64,000 nucleotides of DNA. Origin: Caballeronia sp. NK8 (GTDB lineage Bacteria; Pseudomonadota; Gammaproteobacteria; Burkholderiales; Burkholderiaceae). The DNA is taken from positions 434,001 through 498,000 of the forward strand of contig NZ_AP024326.1 of NCBI RefSeq assembly GCF_018408855.1. The letters run 5' to 3'. Position 1 is the first letter of the stretch, and each line of letters begins with the position of its first letter. Of the stretch, positions 33,620 to 43,116 are shown piece after piece. The notes under the pieces were generated by a model that saw only the letters and a list, made by a program, of their open reading frames with translations, did no database searches and had not been told where the DNA came from. The position numbers and the translations under genes were made by a program.

Positions 33620-35065
33620 TTACTCATCCCAACCGCCTCCCATGGCCAGAAACGAGGCGACGGCTGCGCGCGCGGCGTCCGATTGCGCAACGATTCTCTC
33701 GTCCTGAACCCGCTGCAATCGGTCGTCCGCATCCAGCACCTGTAGATAATTTTCGGACCCCGCCTGATAGGCCGCGAGAGCCGACACGCGTGCACGCTGT
33801 AGCGCCGTTTCGCCGAGGGCCAGTTGCTGCTCCTGTGCCTCGCGCTTGACGACGAGCGAGAACGCATCCTCGACGTCGGCGGTGGCCTGAAGGACGCTCA
33901 GGCGATAGGCGGCGAGCGCTTCCGCGTTTTTCCCTTTGGCCGCCTGAACCTCGGCGTCCACGGTTCCGAAGTCGAACAGCCTCCACCGCAGTCCGGCGAC
34001 GCCTTGCGCCAAGGCAGCGTCGCCCGTGAAGACGTTACCGGCGACCGTCGTCGCGGAGCCGACGAGCGCGGACAAGGAAATCGTCGGGTAGTACCCGGCA
34101 ATGGCTTGCCCGATTCGCGCGTTCGACGCAGCCAGATGCCGCTCGGCCACGATGATGTCCGGGCGTCGCCGCAACAGCGACGCCGGACCGTCCGCCGTCT
34201 GGATGCCCGGAGCCTGCGGAATGGGCCGGGGCGAATCCAGCGCCTCGTCGACGGTGCCGGGTTCGATGCCCATCAATATGTCGAGCCCGTTGCGCGCGGA
34301 CACGAGCGCCGCTTCAAAAACCGGAACGTTGGCGGCGGTCGTCGCAAGCGCTCCTTGCGCCTGACGCAATTCCAATTCGGGTGCGACGCCGCGCGAATAC
34401 CGAAGCTGCGCCAGGTCGACGCGCCGTCGCTGCGTCGCGGTTTGCTCTTGGGCCAAGGCAAGACGCGCTTGCACCGTGCGGACCAGCACGTAGGTGTCGG
34501 CCGTTTCCGCAATCACGGATAGCCGTGCAGCGACGCTCGATGCCTGGGCCGCCTGGTAGTCCGCCTGGGCCGCCTCGGCGCTTCGCCGAAGCCCTCCGAA
34601 CACGTCGATTTCCCAACTGACGCCCGCGCTTGCCTGATAGAGCGGCGAGTTGCGATCGAAGCCAGGTTGCGAGTTTTCGACCCGGCCCAGCGGATCCTCC
34701 AGCGACTGATGCGCTGCGGCGGCCTGAACGTTCATCTGTCCCGCAGGCAACAACGCCGCTCGCGCGGCACGTGTCGTGGCGCGAGCCTGCGCGACGCGCG
34801 CGGCCGCCTGCGCCAGTGTGAGGTTCTGCGCAAGCGCGGTCGTGACCACGCGATTCAGCACCGGATCTTTGAACCCTGTCCACCATTGCGATAGCTCCGG
34901 CGTCGGTGCGCCGGCACGCTCATTGAGTGCCTCCGCACCTTGGAACGATGACGACATTGGGGCGGTTGGAGGCTTGTAGTCAGGGCCGACCGCACAGCCG
35001 GCCAACGTGAAGACAGTGAGCAGCAGCGCGGGAAGAGATTGACGTTTCACTGAGAGGGGGGACAT
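33620..35065 (-). CDS. RND efflux outer-membrane lipoprotein (NodT/OprM family)
   Basis: A 481-residue outer-membrane factor. A lipoprotein signal ends in the lipobox LAGC (residues 22-25), followed by AVGPDYKPPTAP, the hallmark N-terminus of this family. Two TolC-like repeats follow, e.g. LAQNLTLAQAAARVAQARAT and GVSWEIDVFGGLRRSAEAAQ, then RPDIIVAERHLAASNARIGQ and LRWRLFDFGTVDAEVQAAKG. It forms the outer channel for the divergently encoded adaptor/pump. Divergent arrangement with the adaptor gene, with 263 bp of regulatory DNA between them, is unusual; the common order is adaptor-pump-channel. Confidence 0.93.
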   Translation of the reverse strand: MSPLSVKRQSLPALLLTVFTLAGCAVGPDYKPPTAPMSSSFQGAEALNERAGAPTPELSQWWTGFKDPVLNRVVTTALAQNLTLAQAAARVAQARATTRAARAALLPAGQMNVQAAAAHQSLEDPLGRVENSQPGFDRNSPLYQASAGVSWEIDVFGGLRRSAEAAQADYQAAQASSVAARLSVIAETADTYVLVRTVQARLALAQEQTATQRRRVDLAQLRYSRGVAPELELRQAQGALATTAANVPVFEAALVSARNGLDILMGIEPGTVDEALDSPRPIPQAPGIQTADGPASLLRRRPDIIVAERHLAASNARIGQAIAGYYPTISLSALVGSATTVAGNVFTGDAALAQGVAGLRWRLFDFGTVDAEVQAAKGKNAEALAAYRLSVLQATADVEDAFSLVVKREAQEQQLALGETALQRARVSALAAYQAGSENYLQVLDADDRLQRVQDERIVAQSDAARAAVASFLAMGGGWDE

Positions 35066-35091
35066 GCGTAGACTCGATTTGTTGGAAGTTA

Positions 35092-35114
35092 CAAGTGTAT
35101 ATTATCGTTACTTG
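35092..35114. promoter_or_regulatory. Inverted repeat near the outer-membrane gene start
   Basis: CAAGT and ACTTG (35092-35096, 35110-35114) bracket an AT-rich core, and GTTAC/GTTACTT half-site-like words recur here. On the minus strand TTGACT lies just upstream, so it overlaps the probable promoter of the outer-membrane gene. A repressor site is plausible. Confidence 0.4.
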
Positions 35115-35269
35115 AAGTCAAAGTGATTCGATTGGGTTGTCTAGACTGACTCCGGTCGCCACGCTAAGTATTTTTATAAACCATCTATTAATCAATGTTT
35201 TATGTGGATCTTAAGGACCTGGGCTGAGACGACAAGACGACCAACTGATCGCGAAGCAAAAATCAATTG

Positions 35270-35306
35270 GTTACGTATTGACTGAATCGTAACTTAAAAT
35301 CATAAT
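35270..35306 (+). promoter_or_regulatory. Promoter with overlapping TetR-like operator for the RND adaptor/pump operon
   Basis: TTGACT (35278-35283), 17 bases, then CATAAT (35301-35306) form a good sigma70 promoter. GTTACG (35270-35275) and CGTAAC (35288-35293) form a perfect 6-bp inverted repeat with a 12-base spacer that spans the -35, the usual layout for a TetR repressor. The start codon at 35329 follows at a sensible distance. Confidence 0.6.
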
Positions 35307-35328
35307 GCGGCCACACATAGGAGTTGCC

Positions 35329-36450
35329 ATGCGAATTCATCGAATCTGGTACCCGCCGTTGATCGGCCTGGTGGCTGCGCTGTCGCTCACGGCCTGTAGC
35401 AAGCCTGCCCCGCAAGACCCGCGCACCGAGGTGCCGCTCGTCGCGATTGCGACGGTCGCCGAAGCCGGCGACGTGCAGCGCAGTTTCACGGGCGTGGTCG
35501 CCGCCCGCTATGAAAGCGATATCGGCTTTCGTGTCGGAGGGAAGGTCATACAGCGACTCGTCGACATTGGGCAGCACGTCGTGCGCGGTCAGGTGTTGAT
35601 GCGCCTCGACCCGACCGATCTCGCGCTGGGCTCCGCCGCGCAGCAGAATGAAGTCGAGGCAGCGCGGGCAAAGTCCGTTCAGGCGAACGCGGATCTGAAA
35701 CGGCTCGCCGGGCTCGTTGAGCAGGGCGCCGTGTCCGCGCAACAGTACGACCAGGCCGTCGCCGCGCAGAAAAACGCCAGCGCGCAGCTCAACGCGGCGT
35801 TGGCACAGGAGGGCGTCGCGAAAAATGCCGACCGGTACACGGTCCTCGTGTCCGACGTGGACGGCATCGTGACCAATACCTTCGCGGATCCGGGACGAGT
35901 CGTGATCGCGGGTCAAACAGTGGTCGCGATCGCACGCGACGGACAACGCGAAGCGGCCGTCGATCTTCCGGAAAACGTGCGGCCGGCGTTGGGCACGGTG
36001 GGCGTCGCGTCGGTGTACGGCGTCGATCAGAAGTCCATCGCTGCACGGTTGAGAGAGCTGTCCAGCTCCGCGAGCCTGCAGACGCGTACGTACGCCGCCC
36101 GATTTGTTCTGGAAGGCGCGGACAACCCGGCGCCGCTGGGCGCAACGGTCACCGTGCGCCTTAGCGAGGACAGCACGGCGGGGCAGGTCACGCTGCCGGT
36201 ATCCGCACTCTATGATCCCGGCACGGGACCCGGCGTCTGGCTGCTCGATACGAAAACCTCGACGATCGGATTTCGCGCAGTCAAGGTCGGTACGGTGGGC
36301 GAAGAAGAAGCGCACATCGTCGCTGGGCTGCGGCCTGGCGACCAGGTCGTGGCGCTCGGCGCCCATCTGCTGCACGACGGTGAGAAAGTGCGTGTCACAC
36401 CGTCCAATCAGCAGCACATGCTCGCGTCGTCGGATGGAGACGCAAAATGA
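35329..36450 (+). CDS. RND efflux periplasmic adaptor (membrane fusion lipoprotein)
   Basis: A 373-residue HlyD/AcrA-type adaptor. A lipoprotein signal ends LTAC (about residues 20-23). The barrel-sandwich lipoyl part has YESDIGFRVGGKVIQRLVDI and VVRGQVLMRLDPTDLAL, and a coiled-coil hairpin spans ALGSAAQQNEVEAARAKSVQ to ASAQLNAALAQEG. The second lipoyl half and beta barrel follow (TNTFADPGRVVIAGQTVVAI, LGATVTVRLSEDSTAGQVTL). ATG 35329 with GGAG 6 bases upstream is the start. Its stop overlaps the pump start by 4 bases. Confidence 0.92.
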   Translation: MRIHRIWYPPLIGLVAALSLTACSKPAPQDPRTEVPLVAIATVAEAGDVQRSFTGVVAARYESDIGFRVGGKVIQRLVDIGQHVVRGQVLMRLDPTDLALGSAAQQNEVEAARAKSVQANADLKRLAGLVEQGAVSAQQYDQAVAAQKNASAQLNAALAQEGVAKNADRYTVLVSDVDGIVTNTFADPGRVVIAGQTVVAIARDGQREAAVDLPENVRPALGTVGVASVYGVDQKSIAARLRELSSSASLQTRTYAARFVLEGADNPAPLGATVTVRLSEDSTAGQVTLPVSALYDPGTGPGVWLLDTKTSTIGFRAVKVGTVGEEEAHIVAGLRPGDQVVALGAHLLHDGEKVRVTPSNQQHMLASSDGDAK

Positions 36451-39400
36451 ACAGGTTCAATCTCTCCGCGCTCGCGGTCCGTGAGCGCGCGGTCACCTTG
36501 TTCCTGATCATCGCCATCAGCCTGTCGGGCGTTTTTGCTTTCCTGAAACTCGGCCGGGCCGAGGATCCGGCCTTCACCATCAAGGTGCTGACGGTCTCCG
36601 CGGTGTGGCCGGGCGCAACCGCGAGGCAGATGCAGGACCTGGTCGCGGAGCCTCTCGAAAAGCGGCTGCAGGAACTCACATGGTACGACCGCACCGAGAC
36701 GATCACGCGGCCCGGCCTCGCGCTTCTTACGCTGACTCTGAAAGACAGCACCCCGCCGGCGCAAGTGCAGGAACAGTTCTATCAGGCGCGCAAGAAGCTC
36801 GGTGACGAAAGCCATAAATTGCCGAACGGAGCCTTAGGCCCGTTCGTCAACGACGAGTACTCGGACGTCAGTTTCGCGCTGTATTCGGTGGAAGCCCCTG
36901 GCCTGCCGCCCCGACTTCTGACGAGAGAAGCGGAGTCTCTCAGGCAGCGTCTTCTGCACGTTTCGGGTGTCAAGAAAGTCGACATTCTGGGTGAGCGGCC
37001 GGAGCGCATCTTCGTTGCGTTCTCTTATGCGAAGCTGGCCAACCTGGGTATCAACGCGCGCGACATTTTCGACGCTTTGCAGCGACAGAACGCGTTGACT
37101 GCGGCGGGATCGGTCGACGCCAACGGTCCGCAGGTATTCATCCGGCTGGACGGCGCGTTCGACGATCTCCGGCAGATCAAGGCAATGCCGGTCGTCTCTA
37201 ACGGACACATGTTCAGGCTGTCGGATGTCGCCGACGTCACGCGAGGGTACGAGGACCCGGCCACGTTCCTGATCAGGCACAACGGTCAGAACGCGCAGGT
37301 GTTGAGCGTCGTCATGCAGGACGGCTGGAACGGACTCGATCTCGGAAAGGCTCTCGAAGCGGAGGAGAAGCAAATATCGGCGGAATTGCCGGTTGGCGTC
37401 GGCTTCAAAAAGATCACCGATCAGGCTGTCAATATCCGTGAAGCGGTCGACGAATTCATGCTGAAGTTTTTTGTCGCGCTTGGCGTCGTGATGCTGGTCA
37501 GCCTGGTGAGTCTCGGATGGCGCGTGGGAATCGTCGTAGCGGCTGCGGTGCCGCTCACGCTCGGCGCGGTCTTTGTCATCATGTTGATGACAGGCCGGGT
37601 GTTCGACCGCATCACGCTGGGCGCGCTCATCATCTCGCTCGGTCTGCTGGTCGACGACGCGATCATCTCCATCGAGATGATGGTGGTGAAGCTCGAGGAG
37701 GGTGTCGAGAGAGTCAAGGCTGCGTCGTACGCGTGGAGTCACACGGCGGCGCCGATGCTCGCGGGTACGCTCGTGACCATCATCGGATTTACGCCGGTGG
37801 GGTTCGCGCGGTCGACCGCCGGCGAATACGCCGGCAACATCTTCTGGATCGTTGGTTATGCGCTGATTGCATCATGGATTGTCGCGGTCACTTTCACGCC
37901 TTACCTCGGCGTGAAGCTGCTGCCGGACATCAAGCCCACTCAGGGAGGGCACGCGGCGATCTACGCCACCCCAAACTACGAAAAATTCCGCTCGGCGGTG
38001 ACGTGGGCAGTGCGTCGCAAGTTCTGGATAGCGGGCGCCGTGTTGCTGGCCTTCCTGACGGTCGGCGGCGGCATGGCCGTGGTGAACCAGCAATTCTTCC
38101 CGACCTCGGACCGGCCCGAAGTGCTGATCGAAATGCAAATGCCCGAGGGCACGAGCATCGAGGCGACGAGTGCCGCGACCGCCAAGGTCGAAGCGTGGCT
38201 CAAGCGGCAACCCGAGGCGAAGGTCGTGACCAGTTACATTGGTCAGGGCGCTCCCCGTTTTTTCTTCTCATACAACCCGGAGTTGCCGGATCCGTCGTTT
38301 GCGAAGATTGTGGTACTGACGCCCGACGAAAAAGCGCGTGACAACCTCAAGGTCCGCCTGCGCGAAAACGTGGCGAACGGACTGGTCCCCGAGGCACGCG
38401 TGCGGGTAACGCAACTGGTGTTCGGTCCTTACTCGCCTTTCCCCGTCGCGTTCCGGGTGATGGGACCCGACGTCGACAAGGTCGGTGTCATCGCCAAAAA
38501 AGTGGCGGCGATCATGCGCGCCAACCCCCACATGCGCCAGGTCAACGAGGACTGGAGTGAACGCGCGCCGACCGTTCATTTCATACTCGATCAGGACCGC
38601 CTGCGCGCTATCGGACTGACCTCGGCCGATGCCGCCCAGCAACTGCAGTTCTTGCTGACGGGTGTTCCCGTGACCCAGTTCCGCGAGGACATTCGTACCG
38701 TCGACGTGTTCGCGCGCAGCGCCGGTCCTGAACGCCTCGATCCATCGCGCGTCGGAGATTTGAACCTGACCGGCAGCGACGGCCACCTGATCCCGCTCTC
38801 TCAAATCGGTCACATGGAGACGCGCTATGAGGACCCGATTCTGAAGCGCAGGGATCGAACGCCCACTATCACCGTGAGAGGCGATATCGACGAATCGCTT
38901 CAGCCGCCGGATGTCTCGCATGAAATAGAGCGGGCGATTGCGCCGGTCATTGCGTCGTTGCCGCCTGGCTATCGAATCGAGACGGCCGGCTCGATTGAAG
39001 AAGCCGGCAAGGCGAATGCCGCACTCGCGCCGATCTTCCCCGTGATGATTCTGCTGACGCTCACGATCATCATTATCCAGGTGAGGTCGTTCTCCGCGAT
39101 GGCGATGGTGTTTCTCACCGCGCCGTTGGGGATCATCGGCACCGTGCCGACCTTGCTGATCTTTCACCAGCCTTTTGGTTTCAACGCAATCCTGGGGCTG
39201 ATCGGCTTGTCGGGGATCCTGATGCGCAACACGCTGATCCTGATCGGGCAGATCCATACCAACCAGCAAGCCGGGCTCGATCCTTTTCACGCGGTCGTCG
39301 AGGCAACCGTTCAGCGTGCGCGCCCCGTCGTGCTTACCGCCATGGCAGCGGTGCTGGCGTTCATCCCGTTGACCTTCTCGGTCTTCTGGGGATCGATGGC

Positions 39401-39554
39401 CTTCACGCTAATCGGCGGTACGGCCGTGGGCACGGTGATTACGCTGCTGTTCCTGCCAGCTCTGTACTCGATCTGGTATCGCATCAAGCCAACGCCGCGC
39501 GAGGAATCGCGCGCGCTGGCACAGACGCATCGTCTCACCACGCTCTCTGAATAA
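36447..39554 (+). CDS. RND-family efflux transporter permease
   Basis: A 1035-residue AcrB-type pump. It opens with TM1 VTLFLIIAISLSGVFAFLKL and RAEDPAFTIKVLTVSAVWPG; TM2-6 include LGLLVDDAIISIEMMVVKLE in TM4 with the conserved Asp pair for proton relay. The second half repeats the fold (NAILGLIGLSGILMRNTLIL in TM10 and PLTFSVFWGSMAFTLIGGTA in TM12). It is of the hydrophobe/amphiphile group by pattern; substrates are unknown. It overlaps the adaptor gene by 4 bases and is followed by a small gene after 11 bp. Confidence 0.94.
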   Translation: MNRFNLSALAVRERAVTLFLIIAISLSGVFAFLKLGRAEDPAFTIKVLTVSAVWPGATARQMQDLVAEPLEKRLQELTWYDRTETITRPGLALLTLTLKDSTPPAQVQEQFYQARKKLGDESHKLPNGALGPFVNDEYSDVSFALYSVEAPGLPPRLLTREAESLRQRLLHVSGVKKVDILGERPERIFVAFSYAKLANLGINARDIFDALQRQNALTAAGSVDANGPQVFIRLDGAFDDLRQIKAMPVVSNGHMFRLSDVADVTRGYEDPATFLIRHNGQNAQVLSVVMQDGWNGLDLGKALEAEEKQISAELPVGVGFKKITDQAVNIREAVDEFMLKFFVALGVVMLVSLVSLGWRVGIVVAAAVPLTLGAVFVIMLMTGRVFDRITLGALIISLGLLVDDAIISIEMMVVKLEEGVERVKAASYAWSHTAAPMLAGTLVTIIGFTPVGFARSTAGEYAGNIFWIVGYALIASWIVAVTFTPYLGVKLLPDIKPTQGGHAAIYATPNYEKFRSAVTWAVRRKFWIAGAVLLAFLTVGGGMAVVNQQFFPTSDRPEVLIEMQMPEGTSIEATSAATAKVEAWLKRQPEAKVVTSYIGQGAPRFFFSYNPELPDPSFAKIVVLTPDEKARDNLKVRLRENVANGLVPEARVRVTQLVFGPYSPFPVAFRVMGPDVDKVGVIAKKVAAIMRANPHMRQVNEDWSERAPTVHFILDQDRLRAIGLTSADAAQQLQFLLTGVPVTQFREDIRTVDVFARSAGPERLDPSRVGDLNLTGSDGHLIPLSQIGHMETRYEDPILKRRDRTPTITVRGDIDESLQPPDVSHEIERAIAPVIASLPPGYRIETAGSIEEAGKANAALAPIFPVMILLTLTIIIIQVRSFSAMAMVFLTAPLGIIGTVPTLLIFHQPFGFNAILGLIGLSGILMRNTLILIGQIHTNQQAGLDPFHAVVEATVQRARPVVLTAMAAVLAFIPLTFSVFWGSMAFTLIGGTAVGTVITLLFLPALYSIWYRIKPTPREESRALAQTHRLTTLSE

Positions 39555-39565
39555 GGATGGTTTAA

Positions 39566-39790
39566 ATGAAACGCAGTCATATGGCTGGCCTCGTAAAGGA
39601 GCTCGCCGCTCTGGTACTAGGCGGCGCTTGCGCAGCATGCGCGGGTGTCCACTCGCAACCGTCGCCGGGTGGCGATTCAGCGAGCCTTGGCAATCACATG
39701 TCAGGGAGGAATCCTTCTGACATCAGCGCTGACGCACTCGAGCAGCGCAATCGCGACATCGTGAAATCGGTTACGGGCAGAGCGATGTAA
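39566..39790 (+). CDS. Small exported or lipoprotein-like protein, 74 aa
   Basis: ATG 39566 has AAGGA 9 bases upstream and lies 11 bp after the pump gene, so it is the last gene of the operon. A positively charged start and hydrophobic segment (LVKELAALVLGGACAACAGV) resemble a signal sequence, perhaps of lipoprotein type with imperfect lipobox. The rest is polar (ISADALEQRNRDIVKSVTG). No family is recognised. A minor accessory to the pump is a guess from position only. Confidence 0.55.
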   Translation: MKRSHMAGLVKELAALVLGGACAACAGVHSQPSPGGDSASLGNHMSGRNPSDISADALEQRNRDIVKSVTGRAM

Positions 39791-40578
39791 GACGTGAACA
39801 TGAAAACCCTCTGCTAGGGTCCCAGTGCAGCCGTACGATTTTCTTTCTCCGGTGGAATTTCCTCCCCCTGTCACCGGGTTTATCCTGGGTCTGCAGCTAA
39901 GACCCAAGATCTTTTTTTGTATGAAACGGTTCACAAGATATTTTGCGAAACTCGTCGTTCCGCATGATGTTTGAAGATCCTGTTACCGTTCTGTTCGACC
40001 GCCTCAATTTAAGGTCAGAAGTGCAAGTTTACACGGCGAATTACGATCATATTGACGGCAGAGGCATTGGTCGGCGCCAGCCACATCGTGGAATCACGCA
40101 AACGTGCGGAGCGCAGGTTGCGCGGGTAAATAAAACGAATAGTTCCGAAAAAGATATCGCTCGGTTGGAACACTCGACGGGAAAAACATAGGTTGATCTG
40201 ACATCCCTGGCATTCGGCGAATGACTGCTCAGTGACTAGAACGAACGGCTGAATGTCTTGTTGGCGGTACGTTCGCATGACGCTTCATGGCCGGTCACTG
40301 CCGACAGCCATCGGCGGCACGCGACCCTTTTGCGCCACTCGTTATCCAGCCTTCTGAACGTCTCTCATGGAAGGTTGAACGGCTGCTCAGTGCTTCGACG
40401 ACAGTAATGCAAACTCGTGCTGCCAACACTTGGCACGGCCGCCGGCCCGCTGGTGTTTGGAATGATGCGTGGAGCCGGAAAGTCCTAACTTGATCACCTC
40501 GCCAACGAACCGCAACATCGCTCGAGCCTCTATCGTCGAACTTTAGCAGCGAACAGTGTGAAGCATGCGACTGACAGA
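39791..40578. other. 788-bp gap with no supported gene
   Basis: The left half is AT-richer than average (39890-40020). A plus-strand frame near 39964 reads MFEDPVTVLFDRLNLRSEVQ, faintly like the start of an AraC-type cupin protein, but it decays within 30 codons. I would treat it as at most an ancient remnant. The right part is featureless GC-rich spacer before the convergent AraC gene end. Confidence 0.4.
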
Positions 40579-41565
40579 CTAGTGGGACGATACGTACAGC
40601 GACGATCCGGGCTTCGCCTCCGGCACTGGAAAATGCCGCTTCATCCTCCGCAACTCCTCCGAGGGAGTGCCGCCGAAGAGCCGCTTGAACTCCCGGCTGA
40701 ATTGCGACGCGCTTTCATAGCCGACTCGCGCGCTCGCCGCGGCGGCTGTCATGCCTTGACGCGCCATCAGGAGCCTCGCCTGATGCAGTCGCGTCGACTT
40801 GATGTACTGCAGCGGCGACGTCTTCGTGGCCGCCTTGAAGTGCATATGAAACGACGGCACGCTCATGGCCGCTTCCCTTGCGAGCGTTTCAATCGTCAGT
40901 GCTTCGGCGTAGCTCGAATGAATCTTGCGCAGCACCTTGGAAATGCGCCCGAAGTTTCCGTCGAGGTCGAGCGCGGCGCGCATCGAAGCGCCCTGCTCGC
41001 CGATGAACACGCGAAAGTAAATCTCGCGGACGAGCGTCGGCCCCAATAGCGCGGCTTCTAGCGGGTCGCGCATCGCGTCGAGGAAGCGCAGCACGGATTC
41101 GCCGAGCGCCAGATCGAGCCTCGTCGTGGCCATGCCGCCCGGCTCGCCCGGCACCACGCCATTGCGCTCGTCGATCTGCAGCAATACATCGGCGGCGAGC
41201 GTGAGATCCAGACGCACGTAGACCGCGAGCAGCGGTTCGTCGGCGGTGGCGTCGGTTTCCATCGAAAACGGCAGCGGCAACGCAACGGCCAGATAGTGCT
41301 GTGCATCGTAGACATAGACCTCGTTGCCGAGATAACCGCGCTTGCGGCCCTGCGCGATGAAGACGATGCCCGGCTCGTACAGCACCGGCGTGCGCGTGAG
41401 CGGCCGGTTCGATCGCAACAGGCGAATGTCCGGCATCGGCGTCGCGTTATAGCCTTCGTTCGGCGCGAGTTCGAGCAGCCGGCTCACCATCGAAGCATGC
41501 ACGCGAGCCAGTGCTGCGGCTTCGGTTTCCATCGTCGGCAATCCGGGAGAGCGGTGCGTTTTCAT
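40579..41565 (-). CDS. AraC-family regulator with AraC_N-type sensor
   Basis: A 328-residue regulator. The N-terminal sensor has VLYEPGIVFIAQGRKRGYLG, YVYDAQHYLAVALPLPFSME and DEPLLAVYVRLDLTLAADVL, typical of the AraC_N (PF06719-type) family. The C-terminal double HTH is in EALTIETLAREAAMSVPSFH, then LLMARQGMTAAAASARVGYE and SASQFSREFKRLFGGTPSEE. This subgroup frequently sits beside, and activates, a divergent dehydrogenase gene. It diverges from the aldehyde dehydrogenase gene with 125 bp between the starts, so it is the expected regulator. Confidence 0.92.
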   Translation of the reverse strand: MKTHRSPGLPTMETEAAALARVHASMVSRLLELAPNEGYNATPMPDIRLLRSNRPLTRTPVLYEPGIVFIAQGRKRGYLGNEVYVYDAQHYLAVALPLPFSMETDATADEPLLAVYVRLDLTLAADVLLQIDERNGVVPGEPGGMATTRLDLALGESVLRFLDAMRDPLEAALLGPTLVREIYFRVFIGEQGASMRAALDLDGNFGRISKVLRKIHSSYAEALTIETLAREAAMSVPSFHMHFKAATKTSPLQYIKSTRLHQARLLMARQGMTAAAASARVGYESASQFSREFKRLFGGTPSEELRRMKRHFPVPEAKPGSSLYVSSH

Positions 41566-41690
41566 GCTTTGGGTTCGATAAAGGCGTGTTCATAGGATCA
41601 GGCAAGCTTCGCAGACGATCACGCGTTCTCGTCACGTTGCCACATCCCTAACATTCGATCATGCAAGTCAACTCACCTCGGAGAACAAGC

Positions 41691-43067
41691 ATGATCGATG
41701 TACTCAATCCCGCCGACGGCACGGTCGTCGGGCAAGTCGAACATCATTCGGAAGCGCAGGTGCGCGCCGCCATCGACCGCACATGCGCGGCCTTTCCGGC
41801 CTGGTCGCGCACTCTGGCACGCGAGCGGAGCGAACTGCTGCGCAAATGGTTCGACCTCGTCAGCGCCGACAAGACCGCGTTCGCCGAGCTGATTTGCCGC
41901 GAGAACGGCAAGTGCATGTCGGAAGCTTTCGGCGAAATCGAATATGGGTTGGGCTTCGTCGAATGGTACGCGGAGGAAGCGAAACGCATGTACGGCGATA
42001 CCATCCCCACTCACGCGAAAGACGCAGCGGTGATCGTCACGAAAGAACCTGTCGGGCCGGTCGCGTCGATCACGCCATGGAATTTTCCGTTCATGATGAT
42101 CACGCGCAAGGTCGCGACCGCGCTCGCAGCAGGTTGCACGATCCTCCTGAAGCCCGCAGAGCAAACGCCCCTGACCGCGTACAAGCTGCTCGAATACGCG
42201 CGCCGCGCCGGCATTCCGGAAGGCGTGTTCGAGATGGTCACGGGCGACCCCGTGCAGATCGGCAAGCTCACCACCGACGATCCGCGCATCCGCAAGATCT
42301 CGTTCACCGGTTCGACCGCAGTCGGCAAGTTGCTCGCCGCGCAGTGCGCCGGCACGCTCAAGAAGATGACGATGGAACTGGGCGGCAACGCACCGTTCAT
42401 CGTCTTCGACGACGCCGATTTCGACGAAGCCGCAAAGGCACTCGTGTCCGCGAAGCTGCGCAACAGCGGGCAGGTCTGCATCTCGCCGAACCGCGTGTAT
42501 GTTCAGGCCAGCGTGCATGACGCGTTCGTTCAGCGCGTGAAGGCGCTCGTCGAAGCGATTCCGGTCGATCAGGGGCTGCAGGAGGGGTTCGTCGTCGGTC
42601 CGCTGATCAATCGCGCGGCCATCGACAAGGTCGCCAGGCTCGTCGACGATTCGCGCGAACGCGGCGCCAAGGTCGTGCTCGGCGGACATCCGCACGCGAA
42701 AGGCGGACTTTTCTATGCGCCCACCATCCTCGTCGATGTCGCGGACGATATGCCGATCGCCTCGTCCGAAATATTCGGACCCGTCTTCCCGATCTACCGC
42801 TTCTCCACCGAAGCCGAAGTCATTGCACGCAGCAACGACAGCGAATATGGTCTCGTCGCCTATGCGTTCACGCGCCAGCTGAGCCGCTCGTTCCGGCTGT
42901 CGCGCAACCTCGAGGCGGGCATGGTGATCCTGAACTCCGGCTCGGTCGGCACGGCTTCGGTGCCGTTCGGCGGCGTGAAGCAATCCGGTTACGGGCGCGA
43001 AGGTAGTCATCATGGAATCGAAGAATATGTGCACGTCAAATACACGCTCATGAGCGGTCTCGCCTGA
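41691..43067 (+). CDS. NAD(P)-dependent aldehyde dehydrogenase (succinate-semialdehyde type)
   Basis: A 458-residue ALDH. It has GPVASITPWNFPFMMITRKV, then TALAAGCTILLKPAEQTPLT, the glycine-rich FTGSTAVGKLL, the general-base Glu in MELGGNAPFIVFDDADFDEA, the nucleophile Cys in RNSGQVCISPNRVYVQ and the EIFGPVFPIYRF strand. The signature set is complete and matches GabD-like enzymes, although the aldehyde specificity is not certain. The ATG at 41691 (MIDVLNPADG) is preferred to one 30 bases earlier. A strong hairpin follows the stop. Confidence 0.92.
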   Translation: MIDVLNPADGTVVGQVEHHSEAQVRAAIDRTCAAFPAWSRTLARERSELLRKWFDLVSADKTAFAELICRENGKCMSEAFGEIEYGLGFVEWYAEEAKRMYGDTIPTHAKDAAVIVTKEPVGPVASITPWNFPFMMITRKVATALAAGCTILLKPAEQTPLTAYKLLEYARRAGIPEGVFEMVTGDPVQIGKLTTDDPRIRKISFTGSTAVGKLLAAQCAGTLKKMTMELGGNAPFIVFDDADFDEAAKALVSAKLRNSGQVCISPNRVYVQASVHDAFVQRVKALVEAIPVDQGLQEGFVVGPLINRAAIDKVARLVDDSRERGAKVVLGGHPHAKGGLFYAPTILVDVADDMPIASSEIFGPVFPIYRFSTEAEVIARSNDSEYGLVAYAFTRQLSRSFRLSRNLEAGMVILNSGSVGTASVPFGGVKQSGYGREGSHHGIEEYVHVKYTLMSGLA

Positions 43068-43074
43068 ACGATGC

Positions 43075-43104
43075 GAGGCGCGGCATCACGATGCCGCGCC
43101 TCGT
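43075..43104. terminator. Bidirectional hairpin between convergent genes
   Basis: CGAGGCGCGGCAT and ATGCCGCGCCTCG form perfect 13-bp arms around a CACG loop, between the stops of the aldehyde dehydrogenase (plus) and MFS transporter (minus) genes. There is no T-run on either side, but strength and position fit a shared terminator or transcript-stabilising stem. Confidence 0.65.
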
Positions 43105-43116
43105 GTCATGGTCGAC

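Noticed and set aside
35263..36417. A 384-codon frame antisense to the efflux adaptor
   Set aside because: It is a shadow of the adaptor gene in GC-rich sequence; the adaptor has a lipobox, promoter and ribosome-binding site.
39943..40191. An 82-codon frame resembling the start of an AraC-type protein
   Set aside because: Similarity covers fewer than 30 residues, there is no ribosome-binding site and no HTH follows; it is noted only in the gap entry.
41673..43034. A 453-codon open frame antisense to the aldehyde dehydrogenase gene
   Set aside because: It is His/Arg/Asp-rich, mirrors high-GC codon structure of the sense gene, and has no family features; the sense gene has a full set of ALDH motifs.
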